A DNA stretch of 64,000 nucleotides from Bordetella genomosp. 4 (GTDB lineage: Bacteria; Pseudomonadota; Gammaproteobacteria; Burkholderiales; Burkholderiaceae_B): assembly GCF_002261185.1 (NCBI RefSeq), contig NZ_NEVQ01000008.1:248001-312000 (forward strand), written 5' to 3'. Position numbers and translations under genes: made by a program. The notes beneath the pieces were generated by a model. That model had not been told where the DNA came from, made no database searches, and saw only the letters and a list, made by a program, of their open reading frames with translations. Positions 9,566 through 17,798 of this stretch are shown piece by piece (within the stretch, counting starts at the first letter, position 1; each line of letters begins with the position of its first letter).

Positions 9566-10519
9566 ATGCGTGAAATCAATCAAAAGCGCTTGCGGTACTT
9601 TCATGAGGTTTTCCGACATGGCTCCATTCGCGGCGCCGCCGATGCCTTGAATACGGCGCCCTCGGTGCTCACACGCCAGATCGCTTTACTGGAAAGCGAG
9701 TTGGGATTGATGTTGTTTGAACGACAGGCGCGCGGCGTCGCACCCACCGACGCAGCACGCCACCTCCTGGAGTATTGGAAAGGGTGCCAGGCGCATCGCG
9801 AGCAGTTGGCAGAGCGGTTGCATGCCGTCGAATCCATGGCGCAAGGCGAGGTCCGTATCGTGGCCAGCGAAGGCTTTATCGATGGACTGTTGGATCAGGT
9901 CATCGTGCCGTTTTGTGCTGCGTATCCGGGGTTGTCGATTTCGATTGACGCGTTACCCGTTACGGAATTGGTTAACCGGGTGATGGACGATACGGCCCAC
10001 ATTGGCGTGGCCTATCACCCGCCGTCGGAGCCGGAGGTCAAGGTGGTGGCGAGCGCTCCCGCACCGGCAAAGCTGTTGGTGCGGGCAGGACATCCATTGA
10101 CCGCCGTTGCCAGGCCATTGACGGTGGCCGACATGATGGACTATCCGTTGGCGCTCATGCCGCCTGGGTATGGCGTCGGTCGCCTGGTAGAGTTATTGGA
10201 GTACGCAGGGCATTTCAAGCTACGCCCTGCGCTGAGCTGCAATTCAGTCGCTGGCATCAAACGTTTTGTGCAGTCTACCGACGGCGTCACGTTGGTCGGC
10301 GCAGGCCTGGCCGCGGCGCCGGAGATTTCTGCCGGGAGATTGGTCGCGCTGGATCTGGCGCATCCATTGTGCGCGTCGGCCCAAGTTCAGTTATTGGTGC
10401 GCCAAGGGCGACCCTTGCCGAGGGCCGCGGCTCGTTTGCTAGAGGAAATCCGCCAGCAATTTTCGGTTTTCAAGAGACGCGGAGTATCTGGCGCCAGTTC
10501 ACGGTCCCCGACGGTTTAA
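9566..10519 (+). CDS. LysR family transcriptional regulator
   Basis: A 317-residue LysR-type regulator. The start at 9566 ([15 protein letters not shown]) aligns with the usual beginning of the winged HTH; the frame is open upstream but that part is unlike the family. HTH residues 8-65 show the classic [20 protein letters not shown] and the [14 protein letters not shown] sequence. The rest is a periplasmic-binding-like co-inducer domain. Divergent orientation to the Bug-M81 pair suggests it regulates them; the ligand is unknown. Confidence 0.93.
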   Translation: MREINQKRLRYFHEVFRHGSIRGAADALNTAPSVLTRQIALLESELGLMLFERQARGVAPTDAARHLLEYWKGCQAHREQLAERLHAVESMAQGEVRIVASEGFIDGLLDQVIVPFCAAYPGLSISIDALPVTELVNRVMDDTAHIGVAYHPPSEPEVKVVASAPAPAKLLVRAGHPLTAVARPLTVADMMDYPLALMPPGYGVGRLVELLEYAGHFKLRPALSCNSVAGIKRFVQSTDGVTLVGAGLAAAPEISAGRLVALDLAHPLCASAQVQLLVRQGRPLPRAAARLLEEIRQQFSVFKRRGVSGASSRSPTV

Positions 10520-10522
10520 TGC

Positions 10523-10648
10523 CTAGTCCTGTGGTGAACGGGGACGATAAGGCCGGCTATTGAAAATCAGTGTGCACTGCACTGGCTTGACGGCCTCTAC
10601 GCTGAATCCACCCGCGAGCAAAAGGAGTACAGCTAATAATCGCTTCAT
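10523..10648 (-). CDS. possible small secreted peptide
   Basis: A 41-codon frame from ATG 10648 to TAG 10523, read on the minus strand. The first 19 residues (MKRLLAVLLLLAGGFSVEA) look exactly like a Sec signal peptide with a plausible cleavage site, leaving a peptide of about 22 residues with one cysteine. There is no strong ribosome binding site and no family is recognised. The remainder of 10520-10817 contains nothing else that looks coding. Low confidence; the signal-like N-terminus is the only evidence. Confidence 0.3.
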   Translation of the reverse strand: MKRLLAVLLLLAGGFSVEAVKPVQCTLIFNSRPYRPRSPQD

Positions 10649-10817
10649 GGTCAAGCGGGGCGAACGGCCTGCGGAAAGGTTCGCCGGATATGATGGTCTC
10701 ATTGCATTTACTCCCGAAAAGGTACGAGTTCCTTATACCGGGCGAGGAGAGACGTTGTGTGTCGTACTGTGTGTTTCGCAGGGGCGCATACAAGCGCTTT
10801 AAAAAAAGCTGCGCATA

Positions 10818-12275
10818 TTACAAATACGGCGAAGCCAGCCAGATAATCTTGTTGCGCAGCCGCTTGATAAACGGTTGTCGATAGAGATCCTCTAGCGTGA
10901 CTTGTCGTGCATCAGCGATATAGGCATCCACGCGATCACCAATCCACTGCGCCAGCTTGTGATCGTAGACTTCCGTGTCGAGTTCGAAATTCAGCCGCAG
11001 GCTGCGCGGGTCCATATTCGACGAACCGATATACGACCAGGCGCCGTCGACCGTCATCAGCTTGGAATGATCGAACGAGCCCGCTGAGCGCCATACGCGG
11101 CATCCCGTGCGGATGATCTGGTCCAGCTGCGCCGTCATCGCATAGTTGACCAAGCGCAAGTTGTTGCGCCCGGGAATCACGACATCGACAGTGATGCCGC
11201 GCCGAGCGGCGGTGGCCAGCGCCAGGATCAGCGGTTGATCAGGCAGGAAATAAGGCGATTGAATGCGGATGTGATGCTGAGCGACGGCAAGGGCGCCCAA
11301 AAGCATATTGCGCGTGCTGACGACAGCGCGATCAGGCCCCGAGGGAACGCATCGCAGCGGTACCGTGCCTGCTGGCGTTGAGGGCGGGGCCGGAAACCAG
11401 GGCTCGCCTTCGAGCATCTCGTGGGTGGTGAAATTCCAGTCGTGCGCGAACACAGACATGAGCTGCGTGACGACGGGACCCTCTAGTTGGAAGTGGACGT
11501 CTTTGTTGGTCTGATCGCCGGATAAGGCAGTGACAAATGCCGCGCGCACATTCATGCCGCCGGTAAAGCCCAGGTTGCCGTCGACGACCAGAATCTTGCG
11601 GTGGCTGCGCAGATTGGCATACGGCATGCGCAGCACGCCCAGCGGGTTGGTCATGAACAACGCGGCGCGCACACCCGCGCGGTGCAGCATGCGCACGATA
11701 GGCGGACGGGAATATTTGCTGCCGATCGCATCGATCAGGACCCGGACCTGTACGCCGCGCTCGTGCGCCTCGATCAGCGCCTGCGCCATTTCCCGGCCGA
11801 TTGGGTCGCTGTCAAAGATATAGCTCTGCATGGCGATGCAATGACGCGCCTGGCGGATGGCTTGCATCATGGCAGGGTAGGCTTGGTCGCCTCCTGATAG
11901 CGGCGTGATGGAATTATTGCCTACGACCGGGAAATGGCTGATCTTGTCGCCCAGTGTCCGGAGTGACGCAAATTGCATGGCCGAGTAGGGCACTACATCG
12001 TCGATGGGTTCCTGCTCGTAGCTCGCGTAAGACAGGGGGGTTTCATCGCGTTGCTGTGAAACGCGCGTGTGACGGATGCGGTTTACCCCGGCGACGAAAT
12101 AAAACAGAGCGCCAAACAGAGGGGAAAACAGGGCCACCCCGACCCAACCAATTGCTGCACGGACGTCCTGTTTGGTCATGGCAGCATGGACGGCCGCGCC
12201 CGTGCCGGCCACTACGCTGATGCCGAATACCAAATGGGGCCAGTATTCATGTAAAAGGTCGTCGAAGCGATCCAT
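10818..12275 (-). CDS. cls: cardiolipin synthase (phospholipase D family)
   Basis: A 485-residue cardiolipin synthase, condensing two phosphatidylglycerols (or PG and PE) into cardiolipin at the inner membrane. Two N-terminal hydrophobic segments (about 14-36 and 41-63) precede two HKD motifs: SHRKILVVDG (His225) and DHSKLMTVDG (His403), each followed by the conserved GGMN or SSNMD. Length fits ClsA-type enzymes (E. coli ClsA 486). The start is uncertain: ATG 12308 would add 11 residues, and neither start has a strong Shine-Dalgarno; 12275 gives the more typical N-terminus. It stands alone, with tRNA-His upstream on the same strand. Confidence 0.93.
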   Translation of the reverse strand: MDRFDDLLHEYWPHLVFGISVVAGTGAAVHAAMTKQDVRAAIGWVGVALFSPLFGALFYFVAGVNRIRHTRVSQQRDETPLSYASYEQEPIDDVVPYSAMQFASLRTLGDKISHFPVVGNNSITPLSGGDQAYPAMMQAIRQARHCIAMQSYIFDSDPIGREMAQALIEAHERGVQVRVLIDAIGSKYSRPPIVRMLHRAGVRAALFMTNPLGVLRMPYANLRSHRKILVVDGNLGFTGGMNVRAAFVTALSGDQTNKDVHFQLEGPVVTQLMSVFAHDWNFTTHEMLEGEPWFPAPPSTPAGTVPLRCVPSGPDRAVVSTRNMLLGALAVAQHHIRIQSPYFLPDQPLILALATAARRGITVDVVIPGRNNLRLVNYAMTAQLDQIIRTGCRVWRSAGSFDHSKLMTVDGAWSYIGSSNMDPRSLRLNFELDTEVYDHKLAQWIGDRVDAYIADARQVTLEDLYRQPFIKRLRNKIIWLASPYL

Positions 12276-12443
12276 ATGCAGCTCTGAATGACTCTCGCAG
12301 GGTGTCATGCCTATACATGGCAGGTGCGTCAGGATACCAAGTTGTAGCCGTTAGCTCGCATTTCGTCGTGGGGGAGCAACAAGCGGGCTTCGACGCCGCG
12401 TTTGCAAATGAGCCTTTTCGTTTTTGTTGGCAGCTCGAACATG

Positions 12444-12479
12444 AAAAAAGCCCTCGTTCCAACTGGAAATCAAGGGCTT
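12444..12479 (-). terminator. intrinsic terminator of tRNA-His
   Basis: On the minus strand the stem AAGCCCT / AGGGCTT with the inner GGAAC/CCAGTT part is followed by six Ts (12449-12444). It lies 16 bp beyond the encoded CCA of tRNA-His and before cls, so it ends the tRNA transcript. Confidence 0.85.
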
Positions 12480-12495
12480 GAATCTGCAAGTGCGG

Positions 12496-12572
12496 TGGGG
12501 TGGCTGATGGGACTCGAACCCACGACAACCGGAATCACAATCCGGGACTCTACCAACTGAGCTACAGCCACC
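12496..12572 (-). tRNA. tRNA-His (anticodon GTG)
   Basis: On the minus strand the acceptor GTGGCTG (12571-12565) pairs with CAGCCAC (12506-12500). The anticodon stem CCGGA-TTGTGAT-TCCGG presents GTG. The extra G at position -1 (complement of c12572) faces the discriminator C (complement of g12499), the identity mark of tRNA-His. CCA is encoded (12498-12496). Confidence 0.97.
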
Positions 12573-12593
12573 GCTGTACTGCAAAGAGGCCGA

Positions 12594-12623
12594 ATTCTAG
12601 CATAGAAAAAATCGGCAACGCAA
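12594..12623 (-). promoter_or_regulatory. sigma70-type promoter of tRNA-His
   Basis: Reading the minus strand, TTGCGT (12623-12618) is followed after 18 nt by TAGAAT (12599-12594), placing a start site a few bases before the tRNA 5' end at 12572. Good agreement with sigma70 consensus and correct position; not experimentally shown. Confidence 0.6.
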
Positions 12624-12795
12624 ATGCGCGTGGTTCATACATCGAGCGGTCGATTAAGCAGCCAGACCGTACCGTACATAGCACTGTGGGTGAGCCGCGC
12701 TTGACTCAGACGCAGACGATTCTTCAGTCCGTTACAAAACTTATCAGGCTTGTCATGATATGCGAGGTATGCTGCCCTTTAGAGAGGGCCTACGA

Positions 12796-13068
12796 GTGCA
12801 TCCAAATAATTTTGTTTACAAAGGATATCGGTTGACGGCTAAAGTCACCCGGGGTGTCCAAGACAGCAAGGCAAACGCGTCGGGGTCGCCCGTCTTTACT
12901 GCTTCGGTATTCGTGGTTCAGGCCGATTCCGTGCAAGAAGAGGGCGACGAGTATGAAGTCCCCAGCTTCGCCGAAGGGAATTTTGTATTCAGTCCGCGCG
13001 AAGCGGTACACCAGGCGATCAGCCATGGGTGCGCGATTGTTGACGCCCTGACAGGGGTCACGGGATAG
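12796..13068 (+). CDS. small conserved-looking hypothetical protein
   Basis: A 90-residue protein starting at GTG 12796, chosen because AGAGAGGG lies about 8 nt upstream. The sequence (HPNNFVYKGYRLTAKVTR..., with an acidic QEEGDEYEVPSF patch and a C-terminal SPREAVHQAISHGCAIVDALTG) looks like a compact soluble alpha/beta domain with no signal or membrane segment. No family is recognised. It is monocistronic and convergent with the DUF1828-like gene 14 bp downstream. The coding potential is supported by the ribosome binding site and codon usage like its neighbours. Confidence 0.65.
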   Translation: MHPNNFVYKGYRLTAKVTRGVQDSKANASGSPVFTASVFVVQADSVQEEGDEYEVPSFAEGNFVFSPREAVHQAISHGCAIVDALTGVTG

Positions 13069-13082
13069 GCGCGCCTATCCCT

Positions 13083-13847
13083 TTAATTAGCGAAGATCTC
13101 CGACCAGCTGCGAGCTTTACCCAGCGGTCTGACGATCGCGGACTGTTCCAGAATCGATACCGCCTTGTTGAACTCCTCGGCGGCTGCGCCATCCTCCAGG
13201 ATGACCAGGCGGCTGTTATCCGCGTCGGCCATTTTGACGTCCGACATTTTGCCGTGCGTCTGGTAGACCTGCGTCCAGTCGATTTTCTTGCCTGCTTTGA
13301 GTGCGATGGGCTCGATGAAGGTCAATGACGCGCCGGCGGTGCTGCGCACGGCATAGGCGAATTCGGCGGTGTGGCCGCTGCTGGCGCGTGCTTTTGCGCT
13401 TTGGACCAACCGGTCGGCGCCCACGGCCTCGGCCAGGGTGCGGCCGACTTCGGCTCGAAAACGCAAGCGGCTGAATTTGGGCATCCATTGGCTGCACTGA
13501 AAGGTCAGGGCAGTCGTCAATTTGATCGCATCCCACAGGGCGTCCTGCAGTTGCGATTGGGGGCCGGCGGCCGTGATGGCGCCGCTATGGTCGAAATGCG
13601 CCAGACTGAGACCCGGAGTCTGATTCAATTGGTCCAGCCGTTTGGGCGTGAGCTCGACGCCATAGGTGGCGGCATGCATGGCAGCCTCGCCTGCATCGGT
13701 CAAAAAGAACGAATTGTCGTCAGGGTGAGCGATGTAGAACGTGGCGTGCTGGCCGTCCAGGCCCATGGCAACGGGCGTGATGGCGCGTACGGCGCGTTCT
13801 CCGGCGGGCACGACCGTCCAGCCGGCCGGGGGCAGAAATGCGGTCAT
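13083..13847 (-). CDS. DUF1828-like protein
   Basis: A 254-residue soluble protein. Residues 20-110 resemble the DUF1828 pattern: an I-TP-V motif, then MGLDGQHATFYIAHPDD and a FFLTDAGEAAMHAATYGVEL stretch, where family members have a conserved LTD-G segment. The C-terminal half (150-254) would correspond to the DUF1829-type partner domain. No catalytic residues can be named. The gene starts 2 bp after the stop of the next upstream gene (TGA-AT-ATG), so the two are translationally coupled. Members of this group are found in accessory and phage-related settings; a defence or toxin-antitoxin role is only a hypothesis. Confidence 0.6.
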   Translation of the reverse strand: MTAFLPPAGWTVVPAGERAVRAITPVAMGLDGQHATFYIAHPDDNSFFLTDAGEAAMHAATYGVELTPKRLDQLNQTPGLSLAHFDHSGAITAAGPQSQLQDALWDAIKLTTALTFQCSQWMPKFSRLRFRAEVGRTLAEAVGADRLVQSAKARASSGHTAEFAYAVRSTAGASLTFIEPIALKAGKKIDWTQVYQTHGKMSDVKMADADNSRLVILEDGAAAEEFNKAVSILEQSAIVRPLGKARSWSEIFAN

Positions 13848-13849
13848 AT

Positions 13850-14386
13850 TCAGATGAGCAGTTCAATCTGACGGCCTTTGAGCGGATGGGCAAAGCCGCC
13901 CGCCAGCGTCAGATTGGCGCGTTGCAGAAAATAAGGAATCAGGGTGGCGATGTCGTTCAGCGCAGGGACGACGGGCTCGGCATAGCCTTCGCCCTCGTGA
14001 TGCCAGAGATGCTGGTGGGTACGCTGGTCGAGCACGTTTCTGTAGAGCGGCAGGTCTGTGCCAGCCAGATTCGTGTGGTACGCATCGTTGGTGTCAATGC
14101 CCAGCACGCGATGCGGTCCGATGAACAGGCTGGCCGAACAGGCTTCTGCCAGGGTGATGATGGCTTGTCCGTGCACGGCAGTGCGTGCCGGACGATAGAG
14201 CGTACGAAAAATGATGTCGTCGCGCGTTTCTCCGCGCAGGCGGCAGGACGAGACGAATTCTACCCATTGGGCTTGTCCGGGCGCTGGGCGAGGCGTCCAG
14301 GTCACCGCTTTGGCGGTTTCCTTGGGCTCTGCCAGGATTTCGCGGACTTCTGCCGGGGTAATGAGAGGGGCTTGCGTAGTGGCCAT
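13850..14386 (-). CDS. DUF6978-like hypothetical protein, partner of DUF1828-like gene
   Basis: A 178-residue soluble protein, first gene of a two-gene unit. Its centre (residues 95-145) is rich in His, Asp and Arg: HRVLGIDTNDAYHTN..., then LDQRTHQHLWHHEGEGYAEP. This resembles proteins in which a family-specific HxHxxH-like segment follows an RxD text (DUF6978-like); the assignment is tentative. No signal peptide or membrane segment is present. The tight coupling to the DUF1828-like gene (2-bp gap) suggests the products act together. The histidine cluster could bind metal, which is an inference from composition only. Confidence 0.55.
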   Translation of the reverse strand: MATTQAPLITPAEVREILAEPKETAKAVTWTPRPAPGQAQWVEFVSSCRLRGETRDDIIFRTLYRPARTAVHGQAIITLAEACSASLFIGPHRVLGIDTNDAYHTNLAGTDLPLYRNVLDQRTHQHLWHHEGEGYAEPVVPALNDIATLIPYFLQRANLTLAGGFAHPLKGRQIELLI

Positions 14387-14504
14387 GCGCCGTTTGGGGC
14401 TGTTGTCGTTCAGCGGGTGCAGTGGGACACCCGAAAGGGCCGTAATATTACAAGATCGTGGCGTTGTCGGCAGGCCGCAACCGTTTAGTTGGCTCTAAAT
14501 CGGT

Positions 14505-14541
14505 ACGGCCTACCATTCGGAGAGCCGGCATGGTAGGCCGT
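14505..14541. repeat. inverted repeat, hairpin
   Basis: A perfect 11-bp inverted repeat ACGGCCTACCA / TGGTAGGCCGT with a 15-nt spacer. It lies 53 bp downstream of the zinc metallopeptidase stop and upstream of the DUF pair. There is no T tract, so it may be a Rho-independent-like end lacking its tail, an mRNA stabiliser or a protein-binding palindrome. Confidence 0.5.
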
Positions 14542-14593
14542 CTGGACGGCTAGCCCGTCGCCCCGATGTGCCTGGGTAATCAACGAGTGGCGA

Positions 14594-15451
14594 TCACAGG
14601 GTCTTGCTGGAAAACGTGTCGCATTGGCGCAGGTCGCCGCTGTCCAGACCGCGTTTGAACCACTGCACACGTTGCGCGGAGGTACCGTGCGTAAAGGCAT
14701 CGGGGACGACGTAGCCCTGGCTTTTCTTTTGCAGTGTGTCGTCGCCGATGGCGGTCGCGGCGTTCAGGCCTTCTTCGATGTCGCCGCTTTCGAGGATGTT
14801 GCGAGCCTGGTCGGCCCGGCGTGCCCACAACCCGGCGAAGCAGTCCGCCTGTAATTCCATGCGGATCGACAGGGCGTTGGCCTGGCCAGGGTTACGCTGG
14901 CGTAGCTGATCCACCTGATCGGAAATGCCGAGCAGGTGTTGTACATGGTGACCAACCTCGTGAGCAATGACGTAGGCCTGGGCAAAATCCCCCGGCGCGT
15001 TCAGCTGTCGGTCCATTTCATCAAAGAAACTCAGGTCGATATAGACCTTGCTGTCCGCAGGGCAATAAAACGGCCCCATGGCGGATTGCCCGGTGCCGCA
15101 GGCGGTCGGGGTCGCGCCGCGGAACAGGACCATCTTGGGCGGGACATATTGCCGATTGAGGTTTTCCTGGAAAATCGTGCTCCAGACGTCTTCGGTCTCG
15201 CCCAAGACTTTGGAAACGAAACGCGTCTGCGGATCGTTGGCTGGCGGTTGGGTCGAGGTTTGCTGTTGTTGTACCGGAGCGGTGCCATCGGCCATTTGCA
15301 GCACGACCGAGGGGTCCACGCCGAAATAGATCGCCACCAAAGCCAGTACGATGGTGCCTATGCCGATCGACCCACGGCGTCCGCCGAACCGCGGGCCGCT
15401 TGAGCGTCGATCTTCGATATTTTGACTTTCCCGCGAGTCATCCATGCGCAT
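14594..15451 (-). CDS. neutral zinc metallopeptidase, YpfJ family
   Basis: A 285-residue membrane-anchored protein of the putative neutral zinc metallopeptidase family (YpfJ/PF04228 type). The start at 15451 is preferred because AGGAGAAACAAG immediately precedes this ATG; a TTG 18 nt upstream would overlap that site. One N-terminal membrane segment (about residues 24-45, IGIGTIVLALVAIYFGV) is preceded by a charged GRRGS patch. The HEVGHHVQH motif supplies two zinc ligands and the catalytic Glu, with MELQADCFAGLWA downstream probably giving the third ligand. It is divergent from the YrdC-like gene with a 43-bp gap. Substrates are not known for the family. Confidence 0.92.
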   Translation of the reverse strand: MRMDDSRESQNIEDRRSSGPRFGGRRGSIGIGTIVLALVAIYFGVDPSVVLQMADGTAPVQQQQTSTQPPANDPQTRFVSKVLGETEDVWSTIFQENLNRQYVPPKMVLFRGATPTACGTGQSAMGPFYCPADSKVYIDLSFFDEMDRQLNAPGDFAQAYVIAHEVGHHVQHLLGISDQVDQLRQRNPGQANALSIRMELQADCFAGLWARRADQARNILESGDIEEGLNAATAIGDDTLQKKSQGYVVPDAFTHGTSAQRVQWFKRGLDSGDLRQCDTFSSKTL

Positions 15452-15494
15452 CTTGTTTCTCCTGAGCAAGCGCTAAGGATGCTAGGATAAACCC

Positions 15495-16121
15495 ATGGCT
15501 CTCTTTTTCTCCATTCATCCTGACAATCCGCAACCGCGATTGCTCAAACAGGCCGCTCAATGGCTCAGCGACGGCGGTTTGGTGGCGGTGCCGACCGACT
15601 CCAGTTATGCGGTGGTGGCCCATCTCGACGACAAAGCGGCCGCCGATGCGTTGCGGCGGTTGCGTGGATTGGACGAACGTCACCATTTGACACTCTTGTG
15701 TCGCGATCTGGCCGAGATCGGCCATTTTGCACGGGTCGACAATCGCCAATACCGCTTGCTGAAAGCCGCGACGCCGGGGCCCTGGACCTTTATTCTCGAG
15801 GCGACCCGCGAGGTACCGCGCCGGGTATCTCACCCATCTCGCAAGACGATCGGGATCCGTGTGCCGCAGCACGCGGTGACCTTGGCGCTGCTCGAGCAGG
15901 TGGGGGCGCCGTTGCTGTCTACGACGTTGATCCCCAAGGATGAAGACGAGGCGCTTAACGACGCCGAGGATATCCGCGATCGCTATGCCCACGAGCTGGC
16001 TGCTGTCATTGATGCCGGCGCTTGCCCGCAATCTCCCACTACCGTTATTGATCTGACCGGCGACGAGCCGGCAGTGCTGCGGCGTGGTCGGGGTGATCCC
16101 GCCACGTTGGGTTTGGTCTGA
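15495..16121 (+). CDS. L-threonylcarbamoyladenylate synthase-type protein (Sua5/YciO/YrdC family)
   Basis: A 208-residue YrdC-domain protein. FFSIHPDNPQPRLLKQAA is followed by GGLVAVPTDSSYAVV and the KTIGIRVPQHAVTLALLEQVG segment that marks the family. Full YrdC/Sua5 enzymes make threonylcarbamoyl-AMP for t6A37 modification of tRNA. The opening and the LRGLDERHHLTLLCRDLAEIGHFA text are more like the YciO subgroup, whose activity is less certain. No C-terminal Sua5 domain is present. It lies 26 bp upstream of the M50 peptidase and starts the cluster leading to dapA and bamC. Confidence 0.88.
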   Translation: MALFFSIHPDNPQPRLLKQAAQWLSDGGLVAVPTDSSYAVVAHLDDKAAADALRRLRGLDERHHLTLLCRDLAEIGHFARVDNRQYRLLKAATPGPWTFILEATREVPRRVSHPSRKTIGIRVPQHAVTLALLEQVGAPLLSTTLIPKDEDEALNDAEDIRDRYAHELAAVIDAGACPQSPTTVIDLTGDEPAVLRRGRGDPATLGLV

Positions 16122-16146
16122 TATAAAAAGATAACTCCGGCGCCTC

Positions 16147-16794
16147 ATGTCCGACATTATTCAAGCCATCGCGATCTACGCGATCCCCGTTATTTTCGCG
16201 ATCACTCTGCACGAAGCGGCCCACGGTTATGTGGCTCGTATGTTCGGGGACCCCACTGCCGAGCAGGCGGGGCGCATCACGCTCAACCCTGTGCGCCACA
16301 TCGATCCCGTCGGCACCATACTGGTTCCTGTGGCGATCTTGCTGATGTCCAAATTGATGGGTGGGCCGGGCATGCTGTTCGGTTGGGCCAAACCCGTCCC
16401 GGTTGACTTCGGGCGCCTGCGCCGGCCCAAGCAGGACATGCTGTGGGTGGCCTTGGCGGGGCCTGCCGCCAATCTGGTCATGGCCATTCTGTGGGTCATC
16501 TCGATGCGCCTGTTCCTGGCTGCCGGCATCGAAGAGGGCTACTGGTATCAGGTGGGTATGGCGGGTATTAACGTCAATTTGGTCCTAATGGCGCTCAATT
16601 TGCTGCCTATTCTGCCTCTGGACGGTGGTCGTGTCCTATTCAGCCTGCTGCCTAACCGCCTGGCTTGGCAATATTCCCGGATCGAACCCTATGGCTTGGT
16701 GATCGTGCTGGTATTGCTGGCGACCGATGTGTTGTGGACCTTGATGCGGCCCTTTATGGAATTGGGCTCAACCATCGTGACGTGGTTCTTGTAA
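16147..16794 (+). CDS. site-2 protease family (M50) membrane metalloprotease
   Basis: A 215-residue integral membrane protease-like protein. HEAAH (residues 22-26) gives two zinc-ligand histidines and the catalytic Glu in the first membrane segment; the distal NLLPILPLDGGR motif supplies the third ligand Asp. About five hydrophobic segments are visible and no PDZ domain, so it is the short soluble-domain-free M50 type widespread in Proteobacteria. Its substrate is unknown. It lies between the YrdC-like gene and dapA, all co-directional. Confidence 0.92.
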   Translation: MSDIIQAIAIYAIPVIFAITLHEAAHGYVARMFGDPTAEQAGRITLNPVRHIDPVGTILVPVAILLMSKLMGGPGMLFGWAKPVPVDFGRLRRPKQDMLWVALAGPAANLVMAILWVISMRLFLAAGIEEGYWYQVGMAGINVNLVLMALNLLPILPLDGGRVLFSLLPNRLAWQYSRIEPYGLVIVLVLLATDVLWTLMRPFMELGSTIVTWFL

Positions 16795-16878
16795 TTGCCA
16801 ATATTCCGGTAAACTCGACGGTTCGACTGACCTGTTTCTCGCCCGGTGCATGTTGCGCCGGGTTCGGAGCCCATTTTC

Positions 16879-17781
16879 ATGGCATCCCCCGATTCCGCAA
16901 CGATTACTTTTCAGGGCAGCATGGTGGCGTTGGTGACGCCCATGCAGCCTGATGGCAGCCTGGATTACCCGGCTTATCGATCTCTGATCGATTGGCATGT
17001 CGCCGAAGGCACCGACGCCCTGGTGGTGGTCGGGACCACGGGCGAGTCTCCCACGGTGTCCATGGACGAGCATGCCGAGCTCATCCGTGTGGCGGTAGAG
17101 CACGCGGCGGGGCGTATTCCGGTGATCGCTGGGGTCGGCGCCAACTCGACCGACGAGGCAATCCATCTGACGCGTCACGCCCAGCGCGTGGGCGCCCAGG
17201 CGGGCCTGTCCGTGGTGCCTTACTACAATAAACCTTCTCAGGAAGGCCTCTATCAGCATTTTCGCGCGGTCGCCGAGGCGGTGGATTTACCGACGGTCTT
17301 GTACAACGTGCCGGGCCGTACGGTCGCTGACATGAGCAACGACACCGTGCTGCGTCTGGCGCAAATCCCGGGCATCATCGGTATCAAGGACGCGACCGGC
17401 GACATCGGCCGCGGGGCGTTGTTGTTGCGCGAAGCCCCCGCAGATTTTCAAGTGTTCAGCGGCGATGATCCTACCGCTGCCGCACTCATTCTGTTGGGCG
17501 CCCGAGGCAATATTTCAGTGACAGCCAATGTCGCACCACGACTCATGCGTGAGCTTTGTGCTGCGGCCCTGGCCGGTGACGTTCCAAAAGTGCGTGAACT
17601 AAACTCACGCCTGGCCCGTCTTAACAAGGCCTTGTTTGTCGAGGCTAATCCCATTCCTGTGAAATGGGCGCTTGCCCAGATGGGCCGTACGTCGTTGGGT
17701 TACCGGTTACCGCTGGTCGAACTCGGCGCGCAGCATCACGATACGGTCCGTCGCACGCTCCAGGAAACGGGTCTGCTCTAA
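16879..17781 (+). CDS. dapA: 4-hydroxy-tetrahydrodipicolinate synthase
   Basis: A 300-residue DapA, condensing pyruvate with aspartate semialdehyde in lysine and meso-diaminopimelate synthesis. The start at 16879 is chosen over an upstream in-frame GTG because CGGAGC lies upstream and the N-terminus then matches the family. Catalytic residues are all present: Thr53-Thr54 in VGTTGESPT, Tyr142 and Arg147 in YNVPGRT, and Schiff-base Lys170 in GIKDATGD. It sits 17 bp before bamC; dapA-bamC adjacency is conserved across beta- and gammaproteobacteria (bamC was once dapX). Confidence 0.97.
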   Translation: MASPDSATITFQGSMVALVTPMQPDGSLDYPAYRSLIDWHVAEGTDALVVVGTTGESPTVSMDEHAELIRVAVEHAAGRIPVIAGVGANSTDEAIHLTRHAQRVGAQAGLSVVPYYNKPSQEGLYQHFRAVAEAVDLPTVLYNVPGRTVADMSNDTVLRLAQIPGIIGIKDATGDIGRGALLLREAPADFQVFSGDDPTAAALILLGARGNISVTANVAPRLMRELCAAALAGDVPKVRELNSRLARLNKALFVEANPIPVKWALAQMGRTSLGYRLPLVELGAQHHDTVRRTLQETGLL

Positions 17782-17798
17782 TTTAAGTGAGGATGCGT

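Noticed and set aside
10560-10802. 80-codon plus-strand frame after the LysR gene
   Set aside because: No ribosome binding site and no protein-like composition; the opposite strand offers a better (still weak) candidate with a signal peptide.
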